From: Oscillospiraceae bacterium
GTDB lineage: Bacteria; Bacillota; Clostridia; Oscillospirales; Oscillospiraceae
Length of the DNA stretch: 5,900 nt
Assembly: GCA_012513005.1 (NCBI GenBank)
Contig: JAAZCZ010000080.1
Location: forward strand, 1 to 5,900
Direction of reading: 5' to 3'
Shown here piece after piece: positions 4,691-5,900 of this stretch (within the stretch, counting starts at the first letter, position 1; every line of letters starts with the position of its first letter). Below the pieces are notes generated by a model, which was given only the letters and a program-made list of their open reading frames with translations, ran no database searches and had not been told where the DNA came from. A program made the position numbers and the translations under genes.

Positions 4691-5824
4691 TTATTTACTA
4701 ATTCTCTTAAAATCTGTTTTATACATGTATAACATACACTTTATATTGCCGTTATAGAGCTTTCTTGTCTTGCTTGCCTTGGCTCCGTAGATTCTCTCGA
4801 ATTCCGGATTGGGAGAGAGCAGGTAAGTGCTCCAATTTTCTGCATTTTTCATTCTTGCTCCGAATGCCGCAATCAGCGCCTCTGCCTCTTTTATTTCAAG
4901 CATCCGCTCTCCGTAGGGCGGGTTTGTGACTATTGTGCCCCTGTCGCTTACAAGAGAAAATTCCTTTGCGTCTGCCACCGAAAAACTAATTATATCCAAA
5001 ACTCCGGCTCTTTTGGCGTTTTCCTTTGAAATTTGCACGGCAGACTCGTCTATATCCGAGGCAAATATGCGATATTCTCCGCTGTACTCGCGGGCTTTTG
5101 CCGCCTGTCTCTCATCTTCCCAGACAGATTCATCTATAAATGCCCATTTTTCTGCCGAAAAATTGCGATATAAGCCGGGGGCTCTGTTTTTTGCAGCTAA
5201 GGCTGCCTCTATTGCTATTGTTCCGCTGCCGCAAAACGGGTCTGCAAAGTCGCCCCTGCCTCTGTATCCGGCAATGTCTACCATAGCTGCTGCCAGCGTT
5301 TCGCGCAGGGGGGCTTCCACCTGCTCTTTTCTGTATCCCCTTTTGTGCAGACCTGTGCCGCTTGTGTCGAGGCAGATTACCGCCTCGTCTTTCATTATAT
5401 AAAACTGTATCTGATACATTTCACCGTCATCGGGGCACCATGACATTTTATATGCAGATTTTAGATTCTCTGCCGCCGCTTTTTTTATTATCTTCTGGCA
5501 GTCGGGAACAGAGTGCAGCTCTGAATTTAGTGTGAATCCCTTGACGGGAAACTGACCGTTTTTCGGGATATAATCCGATAGCGGCAGGCGCTTTACACCC
5601 TCGAAGAGATCATCAAAGCTCTTAGCCTTAAATCTGCCGATTTCAAGCAGCACTCTCTCGGCAAAGCGTGTTTTAATATTGGCGCGGGCAAGCCCGTTTA
5701 GGTCAGTAGTAAAGCCGACTCTTCCGTTTTCTACCGTGACATCCTTCATATCCATGTGGCGAAGCTCGTTTCCGAGCGGACCCTCCAAGCCAAAAAGGCA
5801 GGGGGCTACAAATCTATAATTCAT
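4691..5824 (-). CDS. THUMP-domain class I SAM-dependent RNA methyltransferase (RlmL/YpsC-like)
   Basis: This 377-aa cytosolic protein probably methylates a guanine N2 in 23S rRNA, as E. coli RlmL does at G2445; the exact target is inferred from family membership. A ferredoxin-like/THUMP region spans about residues 1-155, including the FDDLFEGVKRLPLSDYIP stretch at 70-87 typical of these enzymes. The linker LHKRGYR (159-165) is a family hallmark. The Rossmann methyltransferase domain follows: SAM-binding motif I DPFCGSGTIAIEAA (195-208), an ASDID segment with the acidic residue for the SAM ribose (255-259), and catalytic motif IV NPPYGERM (301-308). Length matches the stand-alone Firmicutes YpsC type (about 380 aa), not the roughly 700-aa fused E. 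coli RlmL (RlmKL). The ATG is supported by GGAGG 6 nt upstream and overlaps the previous gene by 11 nt. The lipid kinase starts 24 nt downstream, so the two are probably cotranscribed. Confidence 0.92.
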   Translation of the reverse strand: MNYRFVAPCLFGLEGPLGNELRHMDMKDVTVENGRVGFTTDLNGLARANIKTRFAERVLLEIGRFKAKSFDDLFEGVKRLPLSDYIPKNGQFPVKGFTLNSELHSVPDCQKIIKKAAAENLKSAYKMSWCPDDGEMYQIQFYIMKDEAVICLDTSGTGLHKRGYRKEQVEAPLRETLAAAMVDIAGYRGRGDFADPFCGSGTIAIEAALAAKNRAPGLYRNFSAEKWAFIDESVWEDERQAAKAREYSGEYRIFASDIDESAVQISKENAKRAGVLDIISFSVADAKEFSLVSDRGTIVTNPPYGERMLEIKEAEALIAAFGARMKNAENWSTYLLSPNPEFERIYGAKASKTRKLYNGNIKCMLYMYKTDFKRISK

Positions 5825-5900
5825 TCTTTTCCTCCGAAACTTCGGTTTCTTCCGCAGCCATCAGGCTTTCTTCTATATTTGTTTCATCTGATGTTTCTGC
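5814..5900 (-). CDS. C-terminal end of an unidentified upstream protein (partial)
   Basis: An open frame enters from the window edge with GCA at 5900-5898 and runs 28 codons to a TAG stop at 5816-5814. The visible peptide is strongly acidic: 10 Glu and 1 Asp against a single Lys, ending EEKNEL. This looks like a disordered, charged tail. The frame carries the GGAGG ribosome site of the next gene and overlaps that gene by 11 nt, which implies translational coupling and one operon with the methyltransferase. Lack of stops, composition and a coupled overlap support real coding sequence, but 28 residues are too few to name a family. Acidic tails occur on many unrelated bacterial proteins, so no function is assigned. 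Confidence 0.6.
   Translation of the reverse strand, partial: AETSDETNIEESLMAAEETEVSEEKNEL
5831..5835 (-). promoter_or_regulatory. Ribosome binding site of the methyltransferase gene, inside the upstream gene
   Basis: GGAGG lies 6 nt before the ATG at 5824-5822 and within the last codons of the upstream reading frame. It fixes the methyltransferase start and supports translational coupling. Confidence 0.8.

Noticed and set aside
4926..5402. A 158-codon plus-strand open frame opposite the methyltransferase
   Set aside because: It is complementary to a well-conserved coding region, with low-complexity composition and no recognisable motif.

Overview
All genes in this 5.9 kb window lie on the minus strand, so biological order runs from position 5900 down to 1. 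The window looks like ordinary chromosome of a low-to-moderate GC Gram-positive bacterium, most likely a member of Clostridia (Oscillospiraceae/Lachnospiraceae-like). The grounds are strong AGGAGG-type Shine-Dalgarno sites before every gene, a CIRCE-controlled groES-groEL operon, a GroEL ending in a Met/Gly-rich tail, and a DgkB/YegS-type lipid kinase with the PCGTGNDFIKTF block. The lineage is inference; no marker here fixes genus or species.

Layout in transcription order: (1) 5900-5814, the acidic C-terminal tail of an unidentified protein whose gene overlaps the next by 11 nt. (2) 5824-4691, a THUMP-domain class I methyltransferase of the RlmL/YpsC type, acting on 23S rRNA by homology. (3) 4666-3746, a diacylglycerol/sphingosine-kinase-family lipid kinase, 24 nt downstream, with an unusual Gly-to-Val change in its GGDG motif. 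(4) 3701-3636, a vegetative promoter (TTGACT, 16 bp, extended -10 TATTTT) whose start point abuts an extended CIRCE operator, the binding site of the heat-shock repressor HrcA. (5) 3605-3321 groES and 3295-1667 groEL, ended by a strong intrinsic terminator at 1653-1625. (6) 1501-989, a Cro/C1-type regulator with two C-terminal membrane segments, preceded by two short palindromes and followed by its own terminator at 970-937. (7) 813-64, a GNAT acetyltransferase fused to a C-terminal YoaP-like, possibly thioredoxin-fold segment. (8) 56-26, a perfect 14-bp hairpin just past that gene, without a U-tract.

The genes fall into four likely transcription units: unknown gene-methyltransferase-lipid kinase (housekeeping; no clear terminator before groES, so read-through is possible), groESL (stress-regulated chaperonin), the membrane-anchored regulator, and the acetyltransferase. 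The last two are visibly more A+T-rich than groEL in the stretches I sampled and look like accessory genes downstream of a conserved core block. I found no mobile element, CRISPR array, tRNA or rRNA. No intergenic stretch exceeds about 175 bp. I do not see a convincing undescribed multi-gene system; the most useful leads are the altered kinase motif, the orphan membrane-bound regulator with candidate operators, and the GNAT-YoaP fusion.
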